Position numbers and translations under genes: made by a program
Notes under the pieces: generated by a model
Told to the model about the DNA's origin: nothing
Seen by the model: only the letters and a program-made list of their open reading frames with translations
The model's database searches: none
Part shown: one piece after another, positions 37,041 to 48,755 of the stretch
How positions within the stretch are numbered: position 1 is the stretch's first letter
Layout: every line of letters starts with the position of its first letter
DNA from: Candidatus Stammera capleta
GTDB lineage: Bacteria; Pseudomonadota; Gammaproteobacteria; Enterobacterales; Enterobacteriaceae
Length of the DNA: 64,000 bases
Direction of reading: 5' to 3'
Assembly (NCBI GenBank): GCA_015134335.1
Contig: CP043975.1
Location: 20,350 to 84,349 of the forward strand

Positions 37041-39165
37041 AATTTTTAAAAAAATAAGAAAAATCCATAAATTTTGTAAAATATAAATATATTTTATATA
37101 ATAAAGATATTCTATAATTACGTATATTTATATCTAAAATATATATTTTAGTATTATTTAAATAAAAATCTATTTTATAACTAAAATTTAAATAATTATT
37201 AAATAAACTTAAATAATCTTTTTTAAATATAAATTTTTTATGATAAATTTTAAAATATTTAAATTCATATATAAAATTTATATCAATATTTAACATTTTA
37301 ATAATAATTAAATTATTAAAATTTATATTTTTTAATATATTTTTTAATCTTTTATATACAAATAAAATATATTTAAAATCATATAAATAATTTTTTATAT
37401 AAAAAATAATAAAATCAATCTTATTTTTTATTTCATTAACATTAAAATTATTATTTTTATTATAAACAGATAAAACTAATTCTTTTTTATAACCTAATAA
37501 TATAAAATAATTTATTACACGTTTAAAAATATAGTTAATAACTAATATAGAACACTTATTAATATTTATATTTAATTTAAATAAAGATAATAAATATTTA
37601 ATTAATATTAATAAATTAATATCAAATTTATAAAATAAAATAATTTTAATAATATAAAATGATAATTTACGTAAACCATAAATATCATTACTTTTTTTTA
37701 AATAAAACCCATAATCAATTAATGATATACTAATTAAAGTATCTAATTTATCACTTAAAGAAATTATACTACTATATAAATTTTTAGAAACATTGTTATT
37801 TATATCATTAGGAAAATAATGATATTTAATAATATCAACTATATATAAACTATAATTATCTAATTTAGCATAATACATTGATATAAAACCCTTTAAATTT
37901 TTAAATTCTTTAAATAAATTAGTAACTAAATCACATTTACATAAAATAATTGAAGTACTCAAATATATAAGATTTAATTTTAAATTTAAATAACACACAA
38001 TATATTTAGTAAAAAATAACAATCTAGTAATCTTATTAACTAAATTATCTTTTTTATCAATTAATACAATATTTTTTAGTTTACTAAAATAACTAATTAA
38101 AGAATATTTTCTATCTTTATAAAATAAAAAAAAACTATCATTTAATTTAGATTCTATTATATGGTTATAATATAATAATATATTTTTTTTATTTTTTTTA
38201 GAAACATCTAAATCTAAAACTAAAATATAATAATTAGTTAATAATTTTTTATCAACAGAATAAGTATGTATACAATTAAAATTATTTAATATATTTATAA
38301 TAACCTTATAAGGTAAATATATAAATTTAATATTAAATTTATATATTAAAATATTAGGATATTCTACTAATGATATTATCTTATTTAAAAAGATATTAGA
38401 AATTTTAATTATCAACTTATATTTAAGTAATATTTTATTTATTTTAAATAAAATAATATTTTTACGTTGTTTATAATTTACAATTATCAAACATATATTT
38501 TTTAAAATATTTATATAATTATTAGCATTTTTAATAATAATTTTTTTATAATTTAAACATCTATGTGATATTAATTTATTACTAGATTTTATACCAAAAA
38601 TTTTTACACAAATAACTCTTTTATTAAATAAAATTACAATATTATTAATAGGTCTAATAAACGAAAAATTATTTATTCCTCATCTCATAAAACTAACATT
38701 TCTTTTCAATTTATTCAAAACATTAAACAAATTATCTTGTAAAAATTTTTCAATATTTGAAAATACTAATTTTTGTTTATAATAAAAAAATCTTATATTT
38801 TTTTTATCTTTAAATATTAATTCATCAACAGTTTTTTTATTATTATATAATCAATCTAATACCTTTATATAAGAATTTTTGTAATATAAAATATTTTTTT
38901 TTAAATTTATAAAAGGTCCATAAATTTTCTTATATTTTAAATTTTTTATAAAAATAATTTGATAAAAACTTATATTATATATTAAACATGATATTCTAGT
39001 TAAACTAATAAAATAATCAATTTTTTTATAATAAAAATTATTTTTAACTAATAAATATGATAAATATTTTACAAAACTTTTACCTAAATTTTTCAAATTA
39101 TTTAAAGGTAATTCTTCAGTTCCAATTTCAATTAATAAAGTACCATATAATTTTTTTTTATTCAT
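37033..39165 (-). CDS. glyS: glycyl-tRNA synthetase beta subunit
   Basis: GlyS provides tRNA binding in the alpha2beta2 GlyRS. The 710-residue product (E. coli 689) begins MNKKKLYGTLLIEIGTEELP and shows the family order with heavy drift. TGA codons between 38490 and 38851 encode Trp, for example in the FRWGINNFSF segment near 38670-38690. The HD-like region around LSDKLDTLISI is recognisable. It lies 14 bp downstream of glyQ. Most of the protein is Ile/Lys/Asn/Leu rich, but the frame is unbroken. Confidence 0.92.
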
Positions 39166-39179
39166 AAAATTAATAAAAC

Positions 39180-40043
39180 TTAAACTTTTAAACTAATTTT
39201 AGCTATTAAACAAAACAAATTTCTAATATTTAAAATCATATTTTTTCTTTCTATATCTGAAAAATAATTTTTACAATCTAACAAATTAAAATAATTAACC
39301 ATTTTTAATGCATTTTCATAAGAAATAATTCACAAAGGATTTTTAAATTTTAACAATCTTAAAGATTCCTCTTCATATTGATTAATACATTTAATTAAAA
39401 ATTTTATATTAGATTTATTAAAAATATATATTGATTTATAATATTCATATTTACTTATAATATCATAATATCTAATTATTTTATTATTACTATCTATATT
39501 TCAAATTAAATCATTTATATATAAAATTTTCTGTAAGTGCATTAACAATCTTTCTACACCATAAGTAATTTCTACTAATATAGGATTACAAATTATATTA
39601 CCCATTTCCTGAAAATATGTAAATTGACTAATTTCTACACCATTCAATCATACTTCTCAACCATAACCATAAGCACCTAAGGTTGAATTTTCTCAATTAT
39701 CTTCTATAAATTTTAATTCATTTTTATTAATATCTATTCCTAAATAAATTAATGAATCTACATATATTTGTTTTATATTTTTTAATGAAGGTTTGTTTAT
39801 TACTTGAAATTGATAATATTGAGACAATTTTATTGATAATAAATTGCCATATTTAGCATCTTTTGCTCTTCTACATAACTGTATATAACTATAAAATATA
39901 TCTTTTTTTTGTATAGCTCCAAAAAAAGTATTAGGATGAAAAGTAGCAGCTCCTACTTCTAAATCTAAAGATTGTATATTAGTACAACCATATTTATTTC
40001 AATACTTAATTAATTTTAATATAATATTTTGAAATGTAATCAT
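39180..40043 (-). CDS. glyQ: glycyl-tRNA synthetase alpha subunit
   Basis: GlyQ carries the class II catalytic core of the heterotetrameric GlyRS. The 287-residue product (E. coli 303) starts [20 protein letters not shown] and keeps [57 protein letters not shown] and EITYGVERL. Every Trp in the invariant DNWE and GWEVW motifs is TGA, so this gene is invisible to standard-code gene finding. It precedes glyS as in enterobacteria. Confidence 0.96.
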
Positions 40044-40088
40044 AATTTATTAGTATAAAATACTAATTATATAAAATATTTATTCAAT

Positions 40089-40442
40089 TTAATTTGATAA
40101 TTCTACATATGCCATAAGTGCATTATCACCCTTCCTAAACCCATATTTTAATATTCTTATATAACCACCTTTACAATTTATTAATTTAGGTATTATATTA
40201 AATATTAATTTATTAACAATTTTTTTATCATATATTTTTGAAATTAATAATCTTCTAGAATGTAAAGTATTCTTTTTAGCAATAGCAATTAAAGGTTCAA
40301 AATATCTTCTTAATTCTTTAGCTTTTACTAAAGTAGTTTTAATACTTTCATGCTTTATTAAAGATATAATCATATTTCTAAACATAGATTTTCTATGACT
40401 ACTATTACGATTTAACTTACGACCTTTTTTTTTATGACGCAT
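40089..40442 (-). CDS. rplQ: 50S ribosomal protein L17
   Basis: L17 sits near the peptide exit tunnel. The 117-residue product starts [20 protein letters not shown], with [17 protein letters not shown] and [24 protein letters not shown] matching the family (127 aa in E. coli, C-terminus shortened). It is the last gene of the fused ribosomal run, 42 bp after rpoA. Confidence 0.98.
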   Translation of the reverse strand: MRHKKKGRKLNRNSSHRKSMFRNMIISLIKHESIKTTLVKAKELRRYFEPLIAIAKKNTLHSRRLLISKIYDKKIVNKLIFNIIPKLINCKGGYIRILKYGFRKGDNALMAYVELSN

Positions 40443-40484
40443 TATATAAATTACCTATAAATTTTTTATATTATAATTATAAAA

Positions 40485-41474
40485 TTACTTTATATTTTTC
40501 TTAGGTGGTCAATTTTTTAATTTCATACCTAATTTTAATCCCTTAGATAATAAAATATTTTTTATTTCATTTAAAGATTTTTTACCTAAATTTGGAGTTT
40601 TAAGTAAATCAGATTCAGATTTTTGAACTAAATCTCCTATATAATTAATTTGTTCAGTCTTTAAACAATTAGCTGATCGTACAGTTAATTCTAAATCATC
40701 TACTGATGATAATAATATAGGATTAAAATCTTTCTTTTTTTTATCTTTTTTATCTGAAACATTCTTTTTTAATTCTATAAATGTTTCTAATTGATTATAT
40801 AATATAGTAGCAGCTTTACGAATTGCTAATTCAGGATCTAAAGTACCATTAGTTTTAATATTAATTATTAATCTATCTAAATCTGTTCTATTATTTACTC
40901 TAGAAGATTCTACTATATAAGAAACATACCTAACAGGAGAAAAAAAAGTATCTAAAAATAATTTACCAATTACTATTTCATCACTAATCTTTAGTTTTCT
41001 ATCATTTGATGATATATATCCTACTCCTAGTTCAACTTTAAGTTTCATATTAATTACAATATCTTCATGTGTAATATTACAAATTATATGATCTTTATTA
41101 TATACAAATATATTCTCATCATATTTAATATCATAAGCATATACTGGACCTATACCCTTTTTTTTTAAATATATAATTTCATAATTATTATCATTATTTA
41201 TTCTAATAGAAATATTTTTAATATTTAATAAAATTTCATTTAAATCTTCTAATAATCCTTTTTTAACAGTATATTCATGAAATATATTATCAATTTCAAC
41301 TTCAGTAATAGCATAACCTGGCATAGATGATAATAAAATTCTTCTTAAAGAATTACCTATTGTATGACCAAATCCTCTTTCTAAAGGTTCTAAAATAATA
41401 TTAGACTCCATTAATGAAATTTTTTTAATATCTATAATTTTAGGTTTTAAAAATTTATAAGGAAAATTAAACAT
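40485..41474 (-). CDS. rpoA: RNA polymerase alpha subunit
   Basis: Alpha dimerises to nucleate RNA polymerase and its C-terminal domain contacts promoters and activators. The 329-residue product is the E. coli length. The N-terminal domain has [23 protein letters not shown] and the C-terminal domain has [18 protein letters not shown] and [12 protein letters not shown]. The final segment LKNWPPKK uses TGA (40509-40511) for a Trp that is invariant in enterobacteria, one of the cleanest proofs of recoding here. A Lys-rich linker joins the domains. Confidence 0.99.
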
Positions 41475-41518
41475 ATATTCTATATCCGTATTATTTAAAA
41501 TTCATTATATTAATATTA

Positions 41519-42136
41519 TTATTTAGAATAATATTCTAATATTAAATATTCTTTAATATCAAATAATATCATAGACCTTTCAGGTATAAATTTAAATATA
41601 CCTTCCATTTTATTTATATTAACTTCTACTCACGATGGTATTTCTTTGTTTTTTAACTCTAATGAATATTTTATTCTATTTTGATTTTTAGAATTATTAT
41701 GAATTTTAATAATATCATTAATATTAACTAAATATGAAGGTATATTAACTATTTTATTATTTACTATTATAGATTTATGACTAACTAATTGTCTAGCTTC
41801 AGCTCTAGTTACAGCAAATCCCATTCTATATACTACATTATCTAATCTACGTTCTAATAATTTTAACAATATTTCTCCTGTATTACCTTTAGATTTTAAG
41901 GCTTTATAATAATAATTAGAAAATTGTTTTTCTAATATTCCATAAATCCTTTTTACTTTCTGTTTTTCTCTTAATTGTAAACCATAATCAGTTATACGAA
42001 CTTTTTTATATATATGCTGACCTGGTAATCTATCTATCTTACATTTAGTATCTAAAGTACGAATACTAGATTTTAAAAATAAATCTGTTCCTTCTCTTCT
42101 ACTAAACTTTAATTTAGGACCAATATATTTAGACAT
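41519..42136 (-). CDS. rpsD: 30S ribosomal protein S4
   Basis: S4 nucleates 30S assembly at the 5' domain of 16S rRNA. The 205-residue product (E. coli 206) starts [23 protein letters not shown] and has [44 protein letters not shown] (S4 domain) and a C-terminus ending VELYSK-like (LILEYYSK). Trp in PSWVEV is TGA (41627-41629). In enterobacteria S4 represses the alpha operon through an upstream pseudoknot; the rpmJ-rpsM gap here (25 bp) is too short to hold one. Confidence 0.98.
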
Positions 42137-42162
42137 TTTTTTATATTTATTTATAAATTAAA

Positions 42163-42552
42163 TTATACTCTTCTTTTTTTAGGTGGCCTACAACCATTAT
42201 GGGGAATAGGAGTTATATCATAAATATTAATTATTCTAAAACCCGCATTATGTAAAGCCCTAATACTAGATTCTCTACCTGGTCCAGGACCACTTACTTT
42301 AATTTCTAAATTTTTTATACCATAACTTTTTATAACTTCTGTACATTTTTCTACAGCCATTTGAGCTCCAAATGGAGTAGATTTTCTAGATCCTTTAAAA
42401 CCAGCACTACCTGATGTTTTTCATCCTAATACATTACCTTGTAAATCTGTAAATGTTATAATTGTATTATTAAAAGAAGCATTTATATAAACTATACCAT
42501 TTAAAATTTGCTTTTTGTTCTTAATTTTTTTTTTAAAACTTTTTTTTTTCAT
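42163..42552 (-). CDS. rpsK: 30S ribosomal protein S11
   Basis: S11 lies on the platform near the E site. The 129-residue product equals the E. coli length. It has [20 protein letters not shown] and the Trp-Lys of [24 protein letters not shown], with Trp as TGA (42420-42422). The C-terminal half through [12 protein letters not shown] is nearly invariant. The start at 42552 gives a Lys-rich N-terminal tail. Confidence 0.98.
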
Positions 42553-42590
42553 ATTATAAAAATATAATTATTAAAAATAATTACTTAATT

Positions 42591-42944
42591 TTACTTTAAA
42601 TATTTACGATTTTTTTTACATGTTTTAGCGTTAGTTTTTGTTCTTTGACCTCTAACAGGTAATTTTTTTTTATGCCTTAAACCTCTATAACAATTAATAT
42701 CAGATAATCTTTTTATATTTAATAATATATTACGCCTTAAATCTCCTTCAACAATATATTTAAGTATTTCTTTCCTAATTAATTCTAATTCTTTATTATC
42801 TAAATCTTTAACCAAAATACCGTAATCTACATTTATAAAATTACAAATTTTTTTAGATAAAGATATTCCTATACCATAAATATATGTTAAAGATATCATA
42901 ATAGATTTATTCTTAGGTATATTAACACCAGCCATTCTTATCAT
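42591..42944 (-). CDS. rpsM: 30S ribosomal protein S13
   Basis: S13 forms bridges to the 50S subunit and contacts P-site tRNA. The 117-residue product (E. coli 118) shows MAGVNIPKNKSIMISLTYIYGIG, the DLRRNI helix, and the C-terminal RGLRHKKKLPVRGQRTKTNAKTCK tail that reaches the P site. It heads the former alpha operon. Confidence 0.98.
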   Translation of the reverse strand: MIRMAGVNIPKNKSIMISLTYIYGIGISLSKKICNFINVDYGILVKDLDNKELELIRKEILKYIVEGDLRRNILLNIKRLSDINCYRGLRHKKKLPVRGQRTKTNAKTCKKNRKYLK

Positions 42945-42969
42945 ATTATTTACTTTTTAAAAAATTTTA

Positions 42970-43086
42970 TTAACCTTGACGTTGTTTATGTTTAGGGTAA
43001 TTTTTACAAATTACTCTTAAAATACCATTTCTTTTTACAATTTTACAATTATTACAAATTTTTTTAACAGACGCTCTTACTTTCAT
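42970..43086 (-). CDS. rpmJ: 50S ribosomal protein L36
   Basis: A 38-codon gene, easily missed. [21 protein letters not shown] is followed by [16 protein letters not shown]. The CxxC...C...H zinc-ligand set is intact, so this is the zinc-binding form. It lies between secY (12 bp) and rpsM (25 bp), its usual place at the end of the spc operon. Confidence 0.97.
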   Translation of the reverse strand: MKVRASVKKICNNCKIVKRNGILRVICKNYPKHKQRQG

Positions 43087-43098
43087 ATAATTATAATA

Positions 43099-44409
43099 TT
43101 AAAAATAATTCTTTCTTAAAATTGATAAATATTTGTTTGATATTAACAATGATTGTATTTGACTTATTAATTCAATGACTACAACTACTATTATTAATAA
43201 AGAAAAACCACTTATACTAAAATTAAATTTAGTAATTTCACTAATTATATTTGGTATTAAATTAATTAAACACATATAAATTGAATTAAACAAAGTTAAA
43301 TATAAAACAATTTTTTTAATATAATTCGCTGTGAATACACCAGGACGAACATTTGGTATATATGTACCACTTTTTTTTAAATTATCTGCAATCTCTGAAG
43401 GATTAAAAATCAATAAAATATAAAAAAAACAAAAAAAAACAATTAACAATAAATATAAAAATAAATATAAAAATTGTTTAGGATAAAATAATTTAACTAA
43501 AAAATATAAATTACTAAATTTTAATTTATTATTTAATCATATAAAAAAAATAGAAGGAAAAATCATAATACTAGAAGCAAAAATAGAAGGCAAAACTCCA
43601 GCTAAATTTATTTTTAAAGGTAAATAAGTATCTCTATTATTTAAAAACGAATATTTATTATTTCTAAAATTTTTTATAGAATATTGTATTAATATTCTTC
43701 TTTGAGCCATTTCAACTAAAATTATAAAAAATATAAAAATAAACAAAAAAAACAACATTAATAAAAAATTAATATAATAAAAATCATTTAAATAAAAATT
43801 ATTATAAATATTTAATAAATAATTTGGTAAACCTGAAATTATATTTATAAATATTATAAAAGAAACTCCATTTCCTAATCCATATTCAGTTATATTTTCA
43901 CCTAATCACACTAAAAACATAGTACTAGTTACTAAACTAGTTATAGAAATAGATATAAAAATATATTTATTATTTTGTATAAAAAAATTACCAATAATAT
44001 TTCTTTTTAAAAATAAAAAAGATAAAAAAGTAGATTGTAATATAGATATTAATAATGTTAAGTATCTTGTAAATATATTAATTTTATATTTACCTTCTAA
44101 CCCTTCTTTTTTTAAACTAAAAAAACATGGAAATATTATAGTCAATAATTGAATAATAATAGAAGCAGATATATACGGCATTATCCCTAAAGTAAACAAT
44201 GAACTATATAATATATTTCCTTTTGAAAATATTTTAATAAAATTTATAAAATTATTTGACATATTTTCATAAAAAAAAGGAATACCAGGAATAGTTAATA
44301 AATATCCAGTTCTTATAACTATTAAGCTTAAAAAAGTATAATATAATCTATTTTGTAATTCTTGAAAACCAGTTGTAATATTCTTAAATAACAGTTTATT
44401 TATATTCAT
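43099..44409 (-). CDS. secY: preprotein translocase subunit SecY
   Basis: SecY forms the membrane channel for protein export. The 436-residue product (E. coli 443) starts MNINKLLFKNITTGFQELQNRLYYTFL and spans about ten hydrophobic helices. It shows IPGIP, the ISASIIIQLLT motif, KKEGLEGKYKINIFTRYLTL, MAQRRI, PLKINLAGVLPSIFASS and NPSEIADNLKKSGTYIPNVRPG. Several Trp codons are TGA, splitting it into three apparent pieces. Secretion or at least membrane insertion is therefore retained. Confidence 0.96.
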
Positions 44410-44455
44410 AAATGTAAAATTTGAATTATCTCTTTCATTATTTATAAAATATTTA

Positions 44456-44896
44456 CTAATAATTTAATAATTTATTAACTCCATTTGACATTTTAATATT
44501 ATTATCAATAATTTTAATATTTTTTATTTTCAAAAATCCTTTTAATATAACTTTCACTTTTTTAACATATTTAGGAACTATTCTTTTTTTTTTTAATAAT
44601 TTAATATCAATTAATAAATTATCTTGTAATTTATTAAAATCAGATAAACGTATTTCATAATATTTTTGTTTTATATATTTATTATTTTTAAATCCAAATT
44701 TAGGTATACGACGATAAAAAGGAGTTTGACCACCTTCAAATCCTCTTCTAATTTTAAAACCTGATCTTGACTTTTGTCCCTTATGACCTTTACCACAAGT
44801 TTTACCTAAACCACTACCAGGTCCTCTACCTTTTCTTTTAGATATAAATTTAGATTTTTTATAAGGTTTTAATTGATTAATTAATAATTGATTCAT
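44456..44896 (-). CDS. rplO: 50S ribosomal protein L15
   Basis: L15 is a late-assembly 50S protein. The 146-residue product (E. coli 144) has the Gly-rich N-terminal extension [31 protein letters not shown] and the [15 protein letters not shown] motif; the C-terminal globular part is diverged. It lies upstream of secY. rpmD, which normally lies between rpsE and rplO, is missing: only 122 bp separates them. Confidence 0.97.
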   Translation of the reverse strand: MNQLLINQLKPYKKSKFISKRKGRGPGSGLGKTCGKGHKGQKSRSGFKIRRGFEGGQTPFYRRIPKFGFKNNKYIKQKYYEIRLSDFNKLQDNLLIDIKLLKKKRIVPKYVKKVKVILKGFLKIKNIKIIDNNIKMSNGVNKLLNY

Positions 44897-45018
44897 ATTA
44901 TTTATTACACTATACCAATAATTTTTTTCTTAATTAATATTTATTAACTATAAAATATTTTTAATAATTATAAAAAATATTTATTATATTGACTATTAAT
45001 TAAAATATATATATAAAA

Positions 45019-45510
45019 TTAATTAATTATATCTTTTAAAAATTTACCTCTTTTTAAAGACACATAAATAGGAGACTGCATTTTATATAATGCTAAAATA
45101 GTAGCTCTAACAACATTTACAGGATTTGTAGAACCATAACATTTAGCTAAAATATTTTTTATTCCTGAAACTTCAAAAATAGCTTTCATAGATTTTCCTG
45201 CTATTATACCAGTTCCTACACAAGCAGGTTTCAAAAATATAATTGTACTTGTAAATTTATATTTAATTGAATACCTAATAGTGCCTTTTCTATTTAATAA
45301 AATATTAAATAAATTTTTTTTAGATTTATTAATAGATTTTTGTATAGCCAATGGAACTTCTTTAGCTTTACTATATCCATAACCTACTTTACCATTTTTA
45401 TCTCCTACTACAGTTAAAGCAGAAAAAGAAAAAACTCTACCACCTTTAACAGTTTTTGAAATTCTATTAACTAAAACCAATTTCTCGTATAATTCATAAT
45501 TATTGTTCAT
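45019..45510 (-). CDS. rpsE: 30S ribosomal protein S5
   Basis: S5 affects decoding accuracy and lines the mRNA entry. The 163-residue product (E. coli 167) has [37 protein letters not shown] and the C-terminal [34 protein letters not shown] strong ribosome-binding site AAAGGAT (45517-45523) supports the ATG at 45510. Confidence 0.98.
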   Translation of the reverse strand: MNNNYELYEKLVLVNRISKTVKGGRVFSFSALTVVGDKNGKVGYGYSKAKEVPLAIQKSINKSKKNLFNILLNRKGTIRYSIKYKFTSTIIFLKPACVGTGIIAGKSMKAIFEVSGIKNILAKCYGSTNPVNVVRATILALYKMQSPIYVSLKRGKFLKDIIN

Positions 45511-45516
45511 ATATAT

Positions 45517-45523
45517 ATCCTTT
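45517..45523 (-). promoter_or_regulatory. Shine-Dalgarno site of rpsE
   Basis: AAAGGAT on the minus strand lies 6 bases before the rpsE ATG. It stands out against the A/T background and fixes the start codon. Confidence 0.6.
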
Positions 45524-45890
45524 AAAATATTAATCCTGTTTTACGAGCTGAATCAGCTAATGCTTTAATTCTACCATGATATTTAAAACCTGATCTATCA
45601 AAAATTACATATAAAATATTTTTTTTTAAACATCTTATAGCTATTATTTTACCTATTATTTTAGCGGCTTTTATATTACCAGTATATATATTTTTTATAT
45701 TAAATACTTTTTCTAAAGTATTAGCATATACAACAACAAAAGATTTGTTGTTTTTAAAATAAATTATTTGTGCATAAATATGATTTAAAGTTTTATTTAT
45801 AACTAAACAAAATTTATTTAAATGTTTATATTTACTACGAAATTTTCTACATCTACGTAAACGTATATTTTTTTTATTATATATAATCAT
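45522..45890 (-). CDS. rplR: 50S ribosomal protein L18
   Basis: L18 binds 5S rRNA. The 122-residue product (E. coli 117) has [34 protein letters not shown] and the C-terminal [26 protein letters not shown]-like end that is diagnostic. The middle contains an A/T-driven Lys/Asn segment. Its stop lies within the rpsE ribosome-binding site. Confidence 0.97.
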   Translation of the reverse strand: MIIYNKKNIRLRRCRKFRSKYKHLNKFCLVINKTLNHIYAQIIYFKNNKSFVVVYANTLEKVFNIKNIYTGNIKAAKIIGKIIAIRCLKKNILYVIFDRSGFKYHGRIKALADSARKTGLIF

Positions 45891-45897
45891 AATATAT

Positions 45898-46449
45898 TTA
45901 TTTTTTCTTTTTATATTCTTTAATTAACACTAATTCATTAAAATAACGTATTCCTTTACCCTTACGATATTTTTCTGGAGGTCTATAAGATCTTATATGA
46001 GAAGCTACTTGACCAACCAATTGTTTATTACAACCTAAAATATCAATTTCATTTATATTAGAGCACTTTATAAAAATATTATTAGGTATTTTATATTTTA
46101 TAATATGTGTATAACCTATATTTAATAATAAATAATTATTAATAACTTCAGCTTTATAACCTATACCAACTAAAATAAGTTTTTTTTTAAAACCTTTACT
46201 TACTCCTATAATATTATTATTTAATAAAGATCTAAATGTTCCAATTAAAGATCATTTTTTAAAATTTTTACTATTATTTTTAGGAATTAAAGTTATTACA
46301 TAATTATATAAATTTAAATTTATATTAATAAAATTAGGAATTTTTAATTTTAATGATAACTTATCTTTAATACAATAAATATATTTTTTTTTAATAACTA
46401 TATATACTTTTTTATCAAAATAAATAGGCTTTCTTGCAATTCTAGACAT
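45898..46449 (-). CDS. rplF: 50S ribosomal protein L6
   Basis: L6 sits near the factor-binding site of the 50S subunit. The 183-residue product (E. coli 177) starts MSRIARKPI and keeps IGTFRSLLNNNIIGVSKGFKKKLILVGIGYKAEV and the C-terminal RPPEKYRKGKGIRY motif. I chose the ATG at 46447-46449 over a TTG four codons upstream because MSR is the family start. The Trp at 46252-46254 is TGA. Confidence 0.96.
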
Positions 46450-46470
46450 AAATAACCCCAAATTTTTATA

Positions 46471-46866
46471 TTAAAATATATAACAAATTAATTCTCCCCC
46501 AACTTTATTAATACGAGCCATTTTATCAGATAACAACCCCAAAGAAGTAGAAATAATTAAAACACCTAAACCTGATTTAATTATAGGAAATTCTTTATAA
46601 CTTTTATAAATTCTTAATCCCGGTTTACTAATACGAACTATTTCAGTAATAACTGGATTATTTAAAAAATATTTTAAATGAACAACAATTTTATTAATCT
46701 TTTTTTCTTTAAACATATAAAAATTTTTTATATAACCCTCTTTTAAAATAATATTCAAAATAGCATATTTAATCTTTGAATAAAAAATAATAATACTATT
46801 TTTTTTTGCTAATTGTCCGTTTCTAATTATAGTCAACATATTACTTATAGGATCTTGAGTACTCAT
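46471..46866 (-). CDS. rpsH: 30S ribosomal protein S8
   Basis: S8 binds the central domain of 16S rRNA. The 131-residue product (E. coli 130) starts MSTQDPISNMLTIIRNGQ and has RISKPGLRIYKSYKEFPIIKSGLGVLIISTSLGLLSDKMAR with the C-terminal GGELICYIF, all diagnostic. In enterobacteria S8 is the spc operon repressor. Confidence 0.98.
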   Translation of the reverse strand: MSTQDPISNMLTIIRNGQLAKKNSIIIFYSKIKYAILNIILKEGYIKNFYMFKEKKINKIVVHLKYFLNNPVITEIVRISKPGLRIYKSYKEFPIIKSGLGVLIISTSLGLLSDKMARINKVGGELICYIF

Positions 46867-46920
46867 ATTTTTTCCTAATATTTCATTATTAATTTTTATA
46901 TAAATAAATTAATTTAATTA

Positions 46921-47223
46921 TCAACTAGATTTTTTTATTCCAGGTATATAACCCTTAGCAGCAAATTCTCTAAATTTAATTCGACTTAAACCAAATTTCC
47001 TTATATAAGAATGAGGTCTTCCTGTTAAATTACATCTATTTCTACTACGAATATAACTAGAATCTCGAGGTAATAATTGTAATTTTACAATTGCATTCCA
47101 TCTTTCTATATTAGAAGTATTAATATTAGAAATAATTTTTTTTAATAATATTCTTTTTTTATAAAATTTATTTATTAAAAATTTTCTTTTTTTTTGTCGT
47201 ATTATAATTGATTTTTTAGTCAT
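46921..47223 (-). CDS. rpsN: 30S ribosomal protein S14
   Basis: S14 lies in the 30S head. The 100-residue product (E. coli 101) is the long, zinc-free form, with [53 protein letters not shown] at its end. Its one Trp (IERWNAI) is the rare TGG codon. Confidence 0.98.
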   Translation of the reverse strand: MTKKSIIIRQKKRKFLINKFYKKRILLKKIISNINTSNIERWNAIVKLQLLPRDSSYIRSRNRCNLTGRPHSYIRKFGLSRIKFREFAAKGYIPGIKKSS

Positions 47224-47261
47224 TTTAAATATTGTATTTATTAAAAATATTTATAATTTAA

Positions 47262-47801
47262 TTAATTTAAAAAAGGAAAATTTAATTTTTTAAACAAATA
47301 ATAAGACTCCTTTTTAAAACCATTATTTAATACAATAGATATATTCATTCCATGTATATATTTAATGTTTTCATAAATAATTTCAGGAAATATAGTATGC
47401 TCACGAATTCCAATATTTAAATTACCATTTATATCTATTATATTACTATTATAACCTCTAAAATCCCTAATTCTAGGTATAGCTATAAATATTAATTTAT
47501 CTAAAAAATTTCACATATTTTTCCTTCTTAAGGTTACTTTATAACCAATAGCCATACCAGTTCTAATTTTAAAATTAGATATAGATTTTTTAGATTTAGT
47601 TAATATTGGTTTTTGGCAAGTTATAATTTTTAAATTTTCTAATATATTTAAATAATTTTTTTTATTTAAATTTTTATAATTAATACCTACATTAATTACT
47701 ATTTTATTTAATTTAGGTACTTGCATAATAGATGTATATTTAAATTTAACTAAAATTTTTTTTACTATTTTGGTTTTATATAAATTATATAATGTACTCA
47801 T
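47262..47801 (-). CDS. rplE: 50S ribosomal protein L5
   Basis: L5 binds 5S rRNA and touches the P-site tRNA. The product is 179 residues, exactly the E. coli length. It shows KFKYTSIMQVPKLNKIVINVG, the TKSKKSISNFKIRTGMAIGYKVTLRR motif, RIRDFRGYN and IREHTIFPEI. The Trp after RRKNM is TGA (47508-47510), after which the conserved second half continues. Confidence 0.97.
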
Positions 47802-47809
47802 AATTAATA

Positions 47810-48118
47810 TTAAATAATTAAATTATTAATCTTTAAATAACGAACCTTTTTTTTATTAATATATTTAAATCCAACTTTAGATTTTTTATTAATAATATAA
47901 CTAAAATAACTAATATTAGAAATATCTATATAACACTCCTTTTTTAAAATACCTCCTATAATATTATTAGAAGGAACAGACTTTTGATGTTTATGTTTTA
48001 TATTAACCCCACTTACCAACACTTTATTCTTACATATTTTCTTTAATATACCTACACAACCCTTATCTTTACCAGCAATTATAATAACATTATCATTAAT
48101 TCTAAATTTACTAGCCAT
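47810..48118 (-). CDS. rplX: 50S ribosomal protein L24
   Basis: L24 initiates 50S assembly. The 102-residue product (E. coli 104) has the KOW motif KFRINDNVIIIAGKDKGCVG and VSGVNIKHKHQKSVPSNNIIGGILKKECYI. The ATG at 48116-48118 (MASKFR) is preferred over a TTG two codons upstream because it matches the family start. Confidence 0.97.
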   Translation of the reverse strand: MASKFRINDNVIIIAGKDKGCVGILKKICKNKVLVSGVNIKHKHQKSVPSNNIIGGILKKECYIDISNISYFSYIINKKSKVGFKYINKKKVRYLKINNLII

Positions 48119-48130
48119 AATCAAAATAAA

Positions 48131-48502
48131 TTATATAACCTCAGGTGCTAAAGATATAATTTTCATAAATTTATCTATACGTAACTCCCTAGTAACAGGA
48201 CCAAAAATACGTGTACCTAAAGGTTGATTGTTAGTATTATTTAATATTACACAAGAATTACTATCAAATCTAATTAAAGAGCCATCGTCTCTTCTTAAAC
48301 CATATTTAGTTCTTACAACTACTGCATTTAACACATCTCCTTTTTTTACTTTACTTTTAGAAACAACTTCTTTAACAGTTATCTTAATAAGATCACCTAT
48401 TCTTGCATATCTTTTTTTAGAACCTCCTAAAACTTTTATACACATTACTAATTTAGCTCCAGTATTATCAGCTACAAATAAAAGAGATCTTTCTTGTATC
48501 AT
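48131..48502 (-). CDS. rplN: 50S ribosomal protein L14
   Basis: L14 forms inter-subunit bridges. The 123-residue product equals the E. coli length and is almost unchanged: [48 protein letters not shown] and [13 protein letters not shown]. It starts the former spc operon. Confidence 0.99.
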   Translation of the reverse strand: MIQERSLLFVADNTGAKLVMCIKVLGGSKKRYARIGDLIKITVKEVVSKSKVKKGDVLNAVVVRTKYGLRRDDGSLIRFDSNSCVILNNTNNQPLGTRIFGPVTRELRIDKFMKIISLAPEVI

Positions 48503-48518
48503 AAATTATATTATATAA

Positions 48519-48755
48519 TTAATTTTTAATAATTTTTTTAAAAATTCAAAATTTAGTTTTTGAAATAGGTTTGCTTTGTTCTATTTCTATAAAATCATTA
48601 ACTTTACATATATTATGTTCATCATGTACATGTATTTTAGTTTTTTTTTTAACAAATTTTCCATATATTTTATGTTTTACAATTCTTTCTATTAAAACAA
48701 CAATAGTTTTATTCATTCTATTTTTAATTACTAACCCCTTTAAAATTTTTTTCAT
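48519..48755 (-). CDS. rpsQ: 30S ribosomal protein S17
   Basis: S17 is a primary 16S-binding OB protein. The 78-residue product (E. coli 84) has [43 protein letters not shown] and PISKTKFW, where the conserved Trp is TGA (48546-48548). The coding start lies inside rpmC, a 32-bp overlap; the family alignment supports this ATG (KGLV corresponds to QGRV). Confidence 0.95.

Noticed and set aside
48228-48518. Plus-strand frames opposite rplN, rpsQ/rpmC, rpsC and tuf (also 48571-48816, 49602-49973, 53421-53696)
   Set aside because: Shadows of strongly conserved ribosomal genes and EF-Tu with no recognisable product.
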